Source: Acidobacteriota bacterium
GTDB taxonomy: Bacteria; Acidobacteriota; Terriglobia; Bryobacterales; Bryobacteraceae
Direction: 5' to 3'
Length of the DNA stretch: 33,846 nucleotides
NCBI GenBank assembly: GCA_017304135.1
Contig: JAFLBB010000053.1
Coordinates: 1-33,846 of the forward strand
Shown piece after piece: positions 25,987-33,846 of this stretch. The stretch's first letter is position 1, and each line of letters begins with the position of its first letter. The translations under genes and the position numbers were made by a program. The notes below the pieces were generated by a model that had not been told where the DNA came from, made no database searches, and was given only the letters and a program-made list of their open reading frames with translations.

Positions 25987-27723
25987 ATGTCTTCGCCCGC
26001 TCCAACCACGAATCATCCTCCGTCTGCCCGCCACCAGAGGCGGGCGGAGGTGTCGGAACGGATCCATGCCGTGCGCTCCCATCCCACCCAGGCGGCGGGA
26101 TGGGAGCAACTCGCTCGTGCACTCAGTGAGGCGGGGCACGTGCGCATGGCCGCCGCGGCCTGCCGGCGGGCGATCGATGCGGATGGCGGCGATCCGAGCC
26201 TTTGGTGGATGCTCGCCTGCCTGCGCGAGCATGCCGCCGATCCCGACGCCGCTGCGCAAGCTGCTATTGCGGCCCTCTCGTTGAACCCTTCCGCTGACCT
26301 CAGCAGGCGCCTGGCAAACCTTTTCTCCCGCCTCGGTTGCTTTCACGCCGCCGCGCAAGCCCGCGCCCAGGCCCTTGCCGCCGGCGAAGTTTCCGCCGCG
26401 CTCCTGACCGAACTTGGCACCGATCTCTGCGCCGCCGGCCAGGTGCGCGACGGCCTCCGCGTCTATGCCGCCGCCCTTGCCCATACCCCGGACTTCCCTC
26501 CCGCGCAGGCCAACCTCCTCTTCGCCATGCACCTGGACGAGTCCCTCAGCCCCGCCGTCATCGCCGATGCCCACTTCGGCTGGGGCCGGCACACTCAGTC
26601 CCTGATCCATCCCTCCTTCGACTTCCGCCACGGGAACCGCGACCCCGGCCGCCCGCTCCGCCTCGCCTTCCTCGCCAGCGACCTGCGCAACCACTCCATC
26701 GTCCACTTCCTCGCTCCGCTCCTCGATGGCCTGAACCGCGCCCACTTCCACATCACCGTCTTCGCCAACGTCACCAGCCCCGACGAAACAACCGAAAAGC
26801 TCCGCGCCCGCGACCTCCGCTGGATCGACGTGGCCGCGCTCGATCCCCCCGCCATCGCCGCGCGCATTCATGAGGAACACATCGACATCCTCATCGAGAC
26901 AGGCGGCCACACCTCGCCCAAAACTCTTCGCGTGCTGGCCTACAAACCCGCGCCCATTCAGATCGCCTACCTCGCCTATCCCGACACCACCGGTCTATCC
27001 ACGGTGGATTACCTCTGGACCGATTCCTACACCGACCCCCAGCCGGAAGCCGCCGCCCGCTACTCCGAACAACTCCTGCCCCTCGACCCATGCCTGGTGT
27101 GCTACCGGCCGCCGGAATGCGACCCCGGCTTGCGCCCGCGCACGGACCGTCCCTTCACTTTCGGATCCTTTGCCCAGCGGCAAAAGCTCACGCCCACGGT
27201 GCTCCACGTGTGGGCCGGCATCCTGCGGCGCGCTCCGCACGCGCGCTTGCTCTTGAAGGCGCGCGCTTGGCGCGACCCCGTCATCGCCGGCGATGTCTCC
27301 GCCGCCTTCGCAGCGCAGGGCGTCGATCCCGCCCGCATCCAGTTTTGCCCCCACGCACCCAGCACCGGCTCGCACCTGGATCTATATAACGAGGTCGACG
27401 TGGCCCTCGACACCTGGCCCTATTCCGGCATCACGACCACCTGCGAGTCGCTCTGGATGGGCGTGCCCGTCATCGCTATGCCCGGCGCCAATCAGGTTTC
27501 TCGCATCTCGGCCGGCATCCTTCAGGCGGCGGGCATGCCGCAGTGGGTGGCATGTGACCTTGACGACTATGCACGGATCGCCCTGGAGGCTACGCGCCAA
27601 GTGCTGGAACCCACCGCCATCCGCCAGCGCTTCCGCGAGTCCGCCGTCATGGATGAACTGGCATTCGCCCGCCGCGCCGAAGCCTCGCTCCGCTCGATAT
27701 GGACCGCTTTCCTCGGCCGCTAA
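25987..27723 (+). CDS. TPR-GT41 glycosyltransferase (O-GlcNAc transferase/SPINDLY-like)
   Basis: A protein of 578 residues. Residues of about 20-180 form TPR helices (WEQLARALSEAGHVRMAAAA, LFSRLGCFHAAAQARAQAL). The GT41 catalytic region follows: LAFLASDLRNHSIVHFLAPL with His236 at the position of OGT His498, RPAPIQ-like KPAPIQIAYLAYPDTTG, DYLWTDSYTDP, FTFGSFAQRQKLTP with Lys400 at the position of OGT Lys842, RIQFCPHAPS, and VALDTWPYSGITTTCESLWM with Asp475 at the sugar-nucleotide site. Such enzymes transfer GlcNAc (OGT type) or fucose (SPY type) from a nucleotide sugar to Ser/Thr or Asn of proteins; which sugar is used cannot be told. The frame is open upstream, but the ATG at 25987 lies outside the preceding gene. 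The 3' end overlaps the convergent gene by 4 nt. Confidence 0.9.
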   Translation: MSSPAPTTNHPPSARHQRRAEVSERIHAVRSHPTQAAGWEQLARALSEAGHVRMAAAACRRAIDADGGDPSLWWMLACLREHAADPDAAAQAAIAALSLNPSADLSRRLANLFSRLGCFHAAAQARAQALAAGEVSAALLTELGTDLCAAGQVRDGLRVYAAALAHTPDFPPAQANLLFAMHLDESLSPAVIADAHFGWGRHTQSLIHPSFDFRHGNRDPGRPLRLAFLASDLRNHSIVHFLAPLLDGLNRAHFHITVFANVTSPDETTEKLRARDLRWIDVAALDPPAIAARIHEEHIDILIETGGHTSPKTLRVLAYKPAPIQIAYLAYPDTTGLSTVDYLWTDSYTDPQPEAAARYSEQLLPLDPCLVCYRPPECDPGLRPRTDRPFTFGSFAQRQKLTPTVLHVWAGILRRAPHARLLLKARAWRDPVIAGDVSAAFAAQGVDPARIQFCPHAPSTGSHLDLYNEVDVALDTWPYSGITTTCESLWMGVPVIAMPGANQVSRISAGILQAAGMPQWVACDLDDYARIALEATRQVLEPTAIRQRFRESAVMDELAFARRAEASLRSIWTAFLGR

Positions 27724-29483
27724 ACGAGTCTCGTCATCTGTTCGAAGCGGTTGGCGCCGGTGTGAGCCCGATAGGTCACCTCATGCGGTTTGTCCGCCGC
27801 GGCGGTTGTCAGTTCAATGTGCAATCCGCGCCGCGCGAAGGCCGCTCGCTCCGCCGTCAGAGCGTACCAGAGCGGCTCGCCGGCCGAGTCGGTCAGCGGC
27901 AGATCCAGCGCCTTCACCGACGACGGCGCATGTCCCGCCTGCGTGCCGCGCAGCGCGTTCCACACGCTCCGCACGGTTTCCCCGGCAAGGTCCGCTTCAC
28001 TCGCGGGCATCGCCACGTCAATCACCAGGTTCTCGATGCGCAGAATGCCGCCCATGCCCGCGTCGTCCCAAACAACTGGGTCGCCCCCAAGCTGCCCCAG
28101 CCGGAATCTGCCCCTGTACTCGGATTGCCGCCGCGCAAACGCCGCTCCGGCCTCCTCGTCACTTCCCCATTCTTCCAAGGCGATGCGCATGCCGCGTTCC
28201 GGCTCCCCGCGCCGGCGCCAATCGGACTCCACGAACCTGACCTCTCCGGCGTCGACGCGCTGGTGGCGCAACTCCCATCCCGGCAGATCGCCCGCGGACC
28301 ACTGGAAGTGGAAGAAAAAGGTGGCGGTGTTCTTCACCGCTCCCACGCGTTTGGTCAGCACACCGCCACCCGGCCAGACGCGAGACTCCTCCGGATACGG
28401 GATCATGCTTCGCGGCGGCCCCTTGCACGGAGGTGTGCAGCCCGCGGGGCCCCACAGGGTGACGCAGTAGCCGCCCTTGCCCTGCTGCGCGGCGCCGTGC
28501 ATGGGCGTGGTCGAGGAGCCGGTGACCAGCACCAGGCTCCCGTCCCAAACGGCTGCTCCCGCCGCCAGCGTTCCCACCGCGAAATCGTGCGGGCTTGTCG
28601 CGGGGCGGGGTGACGGTTCACCGAGCCAGTGAACCGTGTGTGCGGGCTGACTCGTGTCCGCCTGGTTGGAGACTTGCTCCACAAGCTTGGCTCCGAGCGC
28701 ATTCGCCAGGGCCGTGATCGCCGCCGCGGTATCGGTGCAGTTCACATTGCGGACACGTCCATCCACCTGTCCCGCGAGATCGTTGAGCAGCAGGCCAAGC
28801 CGGAGCTGGCCGTTGAACTGGGTGTACTGGTTGCTGCTCAAGTACTGCCAGCGCTGCCCCACCGGCAGCCCGCCCAAGCCGTGCCATCGTTGTGCCAGTA
28901 GGGTGCATACTTCCTCAATCGCCGCCGCCCCGTTGGCCCACTCGCAGGCGCGGTCCAGCGCCGAGGTCCAGACCCAGCGCGAAGCCGAGTCCAATGCCTC
29001 GCTCCACGGCGGCTGCGGCGCGCCGAGCAGGCTGTAGATGACCTGCGAAGTCAGGGCGATCTCCTGATCCTCTCCCGCCGGGATCTTCTTCGCCATCCAA
29101 CGCCAGACATCGAGATGGCGCGCGACCCGCGTGCCCACCACGGCGCCTGTTAGCGGCAGTTCAATCGACGCCTCGGCCTGCCCCGCGGCGAACACCAGCG
29201 TCGCCTCGGCTACCGCCCCCAGCAGGTTAGCTCCGTTGGCATCCTCGGCGCGGATCGTAAACGTGGCGGCCTCGCTGGATTCGGCCCGGCGCAAACGCGC
29301 CTTCACCGCCAACCGTGCTTCTCCATGGGGAACGTACGCCGCCGCCGCGTGTTGTCCGGCCGGCAGGTCCTGCCTCCATTCCGGCGGTTCGATCTCCTCA
29401 CCGGCGTGCCCACCCCGGCGCAACGGCACCGCCCGGTTGACTCCGGGAACCCCGCGGAACTGAATGGAAACCAGATGCAGCAT
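27720..29483 (-). CDS. Large unrecognised protein with a transglutaminase-like Cys-His-Asp pattern
   Basis: A protein of 587 residues without an obvious signal peptide or membrane segment. Residues of about 1-120 look like a beta-sandwich. A helical stretch of about 120-240 follows. Then Cys249 (RNVNCTDTAAAITALANALG), His299 (SPHDFAVGTL) and Asp314 (AVWDGSLVLV) occur in the order and spacing (50 and 15 residues) of the transglutaminase-like/papain-fold triad, where Cys starts a helix and His and Asp sit on adjacent strands. The region after 330 has more Cys (GGYCVTLWGPAGCTPPC) and a Trp-rich segment. A peptidase or crosslinking/amidase activity is possible but unproven. It lies 8 nt downstream of the ECF sigma factor gene and is surely co-transcribed with it. 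Confidence 0.7.
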   Translation of the reverse strand: MLHLVSIQFRGVPGVNRAVPLRRGGHAGEEIEPPEWRQDLPAGQHAAAAYVPHGEARLAVKARLRRAESSEAATFTIRAEDANGANLLGAVAEATLVFAAGQAEASIELPLTGAVVGTRVARHLDVWRWMAKKIPAGEDQEIALTSQVIYSLLGAPQPPWSEALDSASRWVWTSALDRACEWANGAAAIEEVCTLLAQRWHGLGGLPVGQRWQYLSSNQYTQFNGQLRLGLLLNDLAGQVDGRVRNVNCTDTAAAITALANALGAKLVEQVSNQADTSQPAHTVHWLGEPSPRPATSPHDFAVGTLAAGAAVWDGSLVLVTGSSTTPMHGAAQQGKGGYCVTLWGPAGCTPPCKGPPRSMIPYPEESRVWPGGGVLTKRVGAVKNTATFFFHFQWSAGDLPGWELRHQRVDAGEVRFVESDWRRRGEPERGMRIALEEWGSDEEAGAAFARRQSEYRGRFRLGQLGGDPVVWDDAGMGGILRIENLVIDVAMPASEADLAGETVRSVWNALRGTQAGHAPSSVKALDLPLTDSAGEPLWYALTAERAAFARRGLHIELTTAAADKPHEVTYRAHTGANRFEQMTRLV

Positions 29484-29491
29484 CGCTGGCC

Positions 29492-30055
29492 CTAAGCCGA
29501 TAACTCACCAAACAGCCACGCCCGCGCCATCCGCCACTCGCGCTTGATAGTCCTCGACGACACGCCTAACACCTCGCCGATCTCTTCTTCCGTCATTCCC
29601 CCGAAATACCTCATCTCCACCACCTGCTTCTGCCGCGGGTCCAGCCGCTCCAGTTTCTCCAGCGCCGCGTCCAGTGCCAGGACATCCTCCAGCTTGGGCG
29701 TCGGTCCCTGCAGGCTGTCTGGCAACTCCACCGCCACCGCTCCGCCCCCGCGCTTAGCTGCTCGCTTGGCACGCGCATGGTCCACCAGGATGCGCCGGAT
29801 CACCTGCGCCGCCACGGCGAAGAAGTGGGCCCGTCCCTCCCACGGTATCTGCTCCATGCCGGATAGCTTCAAATAGGCCTCGTGCACCAGCGCCGTCGCC
29901 TGCAGCGTGTGGCCGGGACGTTCTCCTCGAAGCTGCAACCCGGCAATCCGGCGCAACTCCTCGTACACCTTCTCCAAGAGCTGGTGTTTCGCTCCGGCAT
30001 CGCCTCCGCGAAGCCGGTTCAGCAGGACTGTGACACTGGGTTCCGCGGCGCTCAT
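29492..30055 (-). CDS. ECF-type RNA polymerase sigma factor (TIGR02999/Sigma70_ECF PF07638 type)
   Basis: A sigma factor of 187 residues. Region 2 is at about 8-95 (LLNRLRGGDAGAKHQLLEKV, YEELRRIAGLQLR, ATALVHEAYLKLSG, RAHFFAVAAQVIRRILVDHA), matching the family of short sigma factors widespread in Acidobacteriota and Planctomycetota. Region 4 is at about 130-182 (LERLDPRQKQVVEMRYFGGM, TEEEIGEVLGVSSRTIKREW) with a clear helix-turn-helix. This class generally lacks a neighbouring classical anti-sigma factor and is often found with Ser/Thr kinases, as here, suggesting control by phosphorylation. No anti-sigma gene is seen in the window. It is the first gene of a minus-strand pair and diverges from the operon starting at 30247. 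Confidence 0.92.
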   Translation of the reverse strand: MSAAEPSVTVLLNRLRGGDAGAKHQLLEKVYEELRRIAGLQLRGERPGHTLQATALVHEAYLKLSGMEQIPWEGRAHFFAVAAQVIRRILVDHARAKRAAKRGGGAVAVELPDSLQGPTPKLEDVLALDAALEKLERLDPRQKQVVEMRYFGGMTEEEIGEVLGVSSRTIKREWRMARAWLFGELSA

Positions 30056-30246
30056 TCAGACTGGCCCTATCCTTCCCCTCGCGACAATGTACTCGATACT
30101 AACGGCTCCCGCTATCTCTCGCAACGGGCTTTCGCTCGTTCCGGTGTCCTCCCTGCCTGAATTTCTCCCTCCCGGTGTCCCCTCGCTGGGAAGCTTCCCG
30201 CTTACTCCACTGTGGGGCGGCTTACGCCCCGAGAGGAGGACAGCTT
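30056..30246. promoter_or_regulatory. Divergent intergenic region with palindrome and hairpin
   Basis: This 191-bp gap must hold the promoters for the sigma factor operon (leftward) and the secreted-protein operon (rightward). It contains a perfect 12-bp palindrome GGGAAGCTTCCC at 30188-30199 and a hairpin GGGGCG/CGCCCC at 30214-30230 immediately followed by the ribosome binding site GAGAGGAGGA (30231-30240). No convincing -35/-10 pair is claimed. Confidence 0.6.
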
Positions 30247-30564
30247 ATGAAACTTACTCGAGTGGCCGCCGGTCAATTCACGGCCCACACCGGCGATAGC
30301 TTCACCGTCGAGGTGGCCCCCAGAAACGGCGGCCCGAACTTCATCCTGCATTCGGTCTGCTACGGCGACGTTTGCCTCACACAGGCCCCCTTCGAATTCA
30401 CTGTCGTCAAAGACCTGAAGGGACTGACAGCCGTCTTCGATTGGGACCAGGAAGGCGAATGGGTTGATCTCTCCGAGTCCGACGGCGGCCAGACTCAACT
30501 CCTGAGGGGCCGCCGGTACAGCGAGGCGGAACCCTTCACCCGGATCTCCATCACCGGAGCGTAA
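30247..30564 (+). CDS. Small unrecognised beta-rich protein, first gene of rightward operon
   Basis: A protein of 105 residues without a signal peptide. The start ATG has a strong ribosome binding site (GAGAGGAGGA) 6 nt upstream; the frame is open further upstream but lacks this signal. The sequence is rich in alternating beta-type segments (TRVAAGQFTAHTGDSFTVEV, APFEFTVVKDLKGLTAVFDW) and Asp/Glu. Cys38 and Cys43 (HSVCYGDVC) could form a disulfide or metal site. It precedes the secreted-protein gene by only 3 nt and shares small size and beta-rich character with the CxxC protein of the kinase operon, although no clear homology is visible. Function unknown. Confidence 0.72.
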   Translation: MKLTRVAAGQFTAHTGDSFTVEVAPRNGGPNFILHSVCYGDVCLTQAPFEFTVVKDLKGLTAVFDWDQEGEWVDLSESDGGQTQLLRGRRYSEAEPFTRISITGA

Positions 30565-30567
30565 GCC

Positions 30568-32205
30568 ATGAAGAAACATCTGCTCTTGACTGTGTTCATG
30601 GCCTTCGGCCTCTTCGCGCAGCAACCCGCCGCGCCTCTCCCTGTTCCCTCCCCGGCCCCTGCCGCGTTACCCAAGCCGGCCGCCGCGGCGAAACCCGACA
30701 CGACAAGGCGCGCGCTCAACGATCTCCTCGATTCCATCGCCAAGCGCGATCAGCAACTGGAGGATGACGCGGCCACTGAATTGATTGACGAAGGCGTGAA
30801 ACGCTTCATCCTGGAGCGGGCTTTGGCGACAAACCTCGCTCGCAATGTGGACAGAGCCATCCTTGATCGCCGTCTCGACCGTCAACTCACGGGCGAGGCC
30901 GCCAGCGGAGGATCCACCTCCCTCGTGGCGCTTCCGGGCGCGCCCGAGTTCCTCTCCGCGGCTCTCGAGAGCGGCATCCTCAGCCAGTCCACCGAGGCAT
31001 CCGTGGCCACATTCCGCCTCAATACATCCAAGCTGGTTGGCTCGCTCTACCAGCAGCCCACCTGCCAGCCACTCCTTCCCGGCTGCCAGCAGACAGTTGC
31101 CCAGAGGTTGAAAGGTCTCAGCATCGCGGTGGCAGTTGATCAGGCTCAGGAGCAATCCGAAAACGTGACCGGTGAAGTCGTGGCCGAGGACGGCGGCTCA
31201 GGCTCCGGCACCGGCAATACCGAGGTCACCGCTCCCGTCTCCAGGAAACGAACCCTGCGCGGTTTCACTGTCAAATATGAACTGCGCCGCCGCAAGAGCT
31301 TCAGCGATGCCACCAAGGCCAGCAGGTGGGACGACTTCCGGAAGCAGCTCTCGGATGAGGCTTCCAAGTTGGCGCTATCGGCCAATCAGGAATTAGCGCT
31401 GCTTCATGCCGATCCCGAATTTCTGGGGCGCAAGCCGGAAATCCTGGCGCGGTTGAAGGCCATCGCCGCCGGGCAAGGCACCCGGGAAGAAAAGCTCAAC
31501 GCCATGTCGGAGGCTTATCACCGGGAGATGCGCACACTGGCCGCGGCGATGAGCCCCGCTATCGTGGAATCCAGCGCCAAGTTCACCACCGCTCTCGGTC
31601 AGTTCCGCGCCCAGCGCAATGAGATTCTCGACGAGGCTCTGCGCGAGGTCTCGGCCAGCTTCGAGTATGTCTACCAGCGCCCCGCCATGCAGGCGGAATA
31701 CTCCACCCTCCGCTTCGCCCTCAGCAAACCCTTCGCCATGCCTGCTGGCTCAGGCGACGCTCTCGGGCAGCTCACGGTGAACCTCGGCGCCTCGTTTTAC
31801 CACTCGCCGCCCTCCGGCCTCGGTAGTTTTCGCGACTTCCGTGGAGGACTGCAGTTGGATCGCAAACTGCCCTGGAAAGTCAAAGGCGAAACGGCCGCCT
31901 TCTCGCTCGCCGGCTACGCGCAGTACCAGGCCGAAAAGGGCATCCTTGAGTTCGACGCCAACGAAGTAACCCCCATTGGCGGAATTCCCATTCCCAAACC
32001 AGCCAAGGTGCTGCTCGACAACAAAGGCGCCATCTATATCGCCCAGGCCAAGCTCACCATCCCCTTGGGCAAGGAAGGCGCCTCATTCCCCATTGCCGTC
32101 TCCTGGGCCAATCGCACCGAACTCATCAAGGCCAATGAGACGAAGCTCCAGTTTGGCTTCACCTTCGATCTCGACAAACTGGTGAATCTGGGGACAAGCA
32201 AATGA
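30568..32205 (+). CDS. Exported protein of unknown function with coiled-coil middle and beta-rich C-terminus
   Basis: A protein of 545 residues. The N-terminus MKKHLLLTVFMAFGLFAQ is a clear signal peptide, followed by a Pro/Ala-rich linker (about 20-45). Residues of about 45-110 are charged helices (RALNDLLDSIAKRDQQLEDD). The middle region (about 230-370) is again strongly helical and charged, possibly coiled-coil. The last 150 residues have alternating strands (QLTVNLGASFYHS, FRGGLQLDRKLPW, AKLTIPLGKEGASFPIAVSW) ending LQFGFTFDLDKLV, which would suit insertion in, or association with, the outer membrane. I do not recognise the family. Its stop overlaps the next start as ATGA, so it is coupled to the membrane protein downstream. 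Confidence 0.78.
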   Translation: MKKHLLLTVFMAFGLFAQQPAAPLPVPSPAPAALPKPAAAAKPDTTRRALNDLLDSIAKRDQQLEDDAATELIDEGVKRFILERALATNLARNVDRAILDRRLDRQLTGEAASGGSTSLVALPGAPEFLSAALESGILSQSTEASVATFRLNTSKLVGSLYQQPTCQPLLPGCQQTVAQRLKGLSIAVAVDQAQEQSENVTGEVVAEDGGSGSGTGNTEVTAPVSRKRTLRGFTVKYELRRRKSFSDATKASRWDDFRKQLSDEASKLALSANQELALLHADPEFLGRKPEILARLKAIAAGQGTREEKLNAMSEAYHREMRTLAAAMSPAIVESSAKFTTALGQFRAQRNEILDEALREVSASFEYVYQRPAMQAEYSTLRFALSKPFAMPAGSGDALGQLTVNLGASFYHSPPSGLGSFRDFRGGLQLDRKLPWKVKGETAAFSLAGYAQYQAEKGILEFDANEVTPIGGIPIPKPAKVLLDNKGAIYIAQAKLTIPLGKEGASFPIAVSWANRTELIKANETKLQFGFTFDLDKLVNLGTSK

Positions 32206-33611
32206 CCGGGTGGCTTCTCCCTGCCGCGGCCCTGCGCCGTCTGGCGCCCCTGGCCCTCTTCTGCTGCATGCCACTGGCCGCCGATGCACCGGATGCGCAG
32301 CCGTCCGCGCCCAACCTCATCGTGCTCGACAAGGACAAGTCCTGCACGATGGAGGAACTTGCCGCCGGTGCCTGCGGCATCCGCCTCCGCGCGGAAGGGG
32401 GAGCGGTGATCGAGATCAAAGGCACACCGGACAGCCCGGAGTTGGCAAAGCGGCTGACCACCAACCAGTTCGCCTTGCCCGATGATGGCACCGGGCTCCT
32501 GAAATTGAAGTTCGCTTCGAGCGCCGGCGCACCCCTCGAAGCCCAGTCCGTGAAGTTGATCATCGACTGGAAGCTCGGTTCCACCCAGCAGAAGCCCAAG
32601 GAGGCCACTGTCACCATCAGGAAGTCGACGTCTGTCTATGAGGTCTTCGACGGTAAGCCGGTGTCGGTCTTGCTCCGGCGCGGCTGGTCCGGTCCGTTCT
32701 CCCAGTCCTCACACGGCCTCGGAGCTATGCCCTCTGGCAATACCAACTTCCTCATCCGCTCTACCGCCGCTGCCTCGCCTCCCCAACTGATCGCGTGGGA
32801 ATTTCACCGCATGGTCGGCGAGGAGTTGTACGCCCTTCAAGGCTCTCTGCATGACCCCGTCCTGCGGGGAGAGGCAGGCATTTTCCCCTTTCAGGTTGCC
32901 ATTTCGGTTCCCTCTGGCAATTTCACAGCCGCATCGGGCAACCTCTGGTTCCGCTCCCCCGATGGCTCTTCGCTGAAAGTCCCTCTTCAACTCCGCATCA
33001 AGGACACGATGTACTTCCCCTTGCTCGTCCTCATCGCGGGCCACCTCGCCCTCTGGGGCCTGCGCCGCACGACCGAGGGCAGGCCCCGCAAACTCCTACA
33101 GTTGCGCCTCCTCAATATCGAGCAGGATCTGCGCGTGTACGAACGCGACAACACACCGCTGTCTCCCCGGGATCAGAAGCTGATCCGCGAGATCCGCGCC
33201 GAAGTCGCCACCGGGCGCAGACTCCTTGAGCAGTTGGACATCTCCGCTGCCTCCGAAGCCGCAACGCGCGCCGAAAGCTCACTGAAAGAACTCGGCAACG
33301 GCCCTGCGGCGGCGGTTACCGTGGCCGCTGTCACTCCTGTTGCGCCTCCCCCATCAGAGCAACCGATCGAGACCGTCCGGCGGCTCGCTCGGGCCATCCG
33401 CCGCAACGACCTTCTGGTCGAGTCGGTCGCCATGGCGATCTCGATCCTCCTCGGCGCCCAGCTATACACCGAGGCCGATCGCTTCGGAACCTACTCCGAC
33501 TATTTGAAGATCCTTCTCTTTGCCGCCGGCATCAGCACCTCCACCCAGGGGTTCAGCAATGTCCTGGCACGCCTGAATTCGAAGCAACCCACCGCCTCAA
33601 ACGGCTCGTAG
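32202..33611 (+). CDS. Exported membrane-anchored protein of unknown function
   Basis: A protein of 469 residues. A signal peptide is likely (LRRLAPLALFCCMPLAADA). The N-terminal 270 residues look like beta-sandwich domains on the outer face of the inner membrane (KLKFASSAGAPLEAQSVKLI, GIFPFQVAISVPSGNFTAA). A transmembrane helix is at about 269-285 (MYFPLLVLIAGHLALWGL), followed by a cytoplasmic charged helical region (about 290-370), and two further hydrophobic stretches near the C-terminus (LLVESVAMAISILLGAQ, YLKILLFAAGISTSTQGF). The gene overlaps the previous one by 4 nt (ATGA), pointing to a two-protein envelope complex. Family not recognised. An inverted repeat follows at 33620-33661. 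Confidence 0.75.
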   Translation: MTGWLLPAAALRRLAPLALFCCMPLAADAPDAQPSAPNLIVLDKDKSCTMEELAAGACGIRLRAEGGAVIEIKGTPDSPELAKRLTTNQFALPDDGTGLLKLKFASSAGAPLEAQSVKLIIDWKLGSTQQKPKEATVTIRKSTSVYEVFDGKPVSVLLRRGWSGPFSQSSHGLGAMPSGNTNFLIRSTAAASPPQLIAWEFHRMVGEELYALQGSLHDPVLRGEAGIFPFQVAISVPSGNFTAASGNLWFRSPDGSSLKVPLQLRIKDTMYFPLLVLIAGHLALWGLRRTTEGRPRKLLQLRLLNIEQDLRVYERDNTPLSPRDQKLIREIRAEVATGRRLLEQLDISAASEAATRAESSLKELGNGPAAAVTVAAVTPVAPPPSEQPIETVRRLARAIRRNDLLVESVAMAISILLGAQLYTEADRFGTYSDYLKILLFAAGISTSTQGFSNVLARLNSKQPTASNGS

Positions 33612-33619
33612 CGGATCCA

Positions 33620-33661
33620 AGGGCGCCGCATATTAACGATCGCACCCAACTGTGGCGCCCT
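33620..33661 (+). terminator. Inverted repeat after the last operon gene
   Basis: AGGGCGCC (33620-33627) and GGCGCCCT (33654-33661) are perfect arms with a 26-nt loop, just after the stop at 33611. There is no T-tract, so a terminator role is only possible. Confidence 0.3.
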
Positions 33662-33704
33662 CCCTCTCACCATACCGCGGAAGGATTTCCACTAGTGTAG
33701 TGCG

Positions 33705-33846
33705 TCACACGGACTGAGTATTATTGAGCGCGGCACGGGCGCGTTTGACCTTCTCCAAGATATCCGAGGCTTTTGCGGTCCAGATGAAGGGCTTCGGCTG
33801 CTCGTTGTGCTGGTCAACATAGGAGTCGATGGTGGTGATCAGTTCT
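33705..33846 (-). CDS. IS630-family transposase, C-terminal end (partial)
   Basis: Reading leftwards from the right window edge, 46 codons end in TGA at 33705-33707. The peptide contains LITTIDSYVDQHNEQPKPFI, then WTAKASDILEKVKRARAALN, which is the well-known C-terminal end of IS630-family DDE transposases. The rest of the gene lies outside the window, so intactness cannot be judged. The end of the element is probably just left of the stop, near the CTAG at 33692-33695 (IS630 elements insert at TA). The element lies immediately downstream of the envelope-protein operon. Confidence 0.88.
   Translation of the reverse strand, partial: ELITTIDSYVDQHNEQPKPFIWTAKASDILEKVKRARAALNNTQSV

Overview
The window looks like a stretch of chromosome from a GC-rich member of the Acidobacteriota, most likely a Solibacter/Bryobacter-type organism. 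Several family signatures point this way: a large TonB-dependent receptor with an N-terminal carboxypeptidase-regulatory-like domain, a PD40 beta-propeller protein with the 'LKEYLIG..VF' N-terminal module, a DUF1592/DUF1552 pair, a TIGR02999-type ECF sigma factor, a Ser/Thr kinase with TPR tail, and long YD-repeat (RHS) proteins. This assignment is inference from protein families; no rRNA or other phylogenetic marker is present.

Layout. (1) 1-10454, plus strand: a 5'-truncated PD40 protein, then after a possible terminator/attenuator a tight operon of TonB-dependent receptor, LVIVD-repeat beta-propeller protein and two tandem paralogous twin-arginine-signal proteins of unknown function (gaps of 13, 6 and 2 nt). 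(2) 10444-13765, minus strand: a DUF1552 protein and, upstream and overlapping it, a large DUF1587/1592/1588/1585 protein with two CxxCH motifs. (3) 13850-15493, mobile-DNA junkyard: an IS3-type transposase remnant broken by a 13-bp tandem duplication, the C-terminal piece of a tyrosine integrase followed by a tRNA-3'-end-like sequence that may be an attachment-site scar, and an intact serine recombinase with an unusual insertion in its catalytic domain. (4) 15490-22483: a chimeric ORF in which a small recombinase-linked gene reads in frame into an RHS protein with an AT-richer C-terminal tip, a coupled downstream partner gene, an IS transposase remnant, and a second truncated copy of 1.3 kb of the RHS repeat region. 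(5) 22927-33611, a signalling and surface gene group: Ser/Thr kinase-TPR, small CxxC protein and GT41 (O-GlcNAc-transferase-like) enzyme on the plus strand; ECF sigma factor and a large protein with a cryptic transglutaminase-like Cys-His-Asp pattern on the minus strand; and, divergent from the sigma factor, a small protein, a secreted protein and a membrane protein. (6) 33705-33846: the C-terminal end of an IS630-family transposase.

How the genes may work together. Region 1 looks like uptake or processing of an extracellular substrate: receptor, propeller and two exported proteins. The RHS region has the architecture of a polymorphic-toxin locus, with a conserved core, a compositionally different tip, a coupled membrane-anchored partner and a displaced orphan copy, although the tip is not recognisable as a toxin. 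Region 5 combines a kinase, a protein glycosyltransferase, an ECF sigma factor and a putative transglutaminase-fold protein with several unrecognised small, secreted and membrane proteins. This is the best candidate for an undescribed system, possibly signal-controlled modification of envelope proteins, but that role is inference only.
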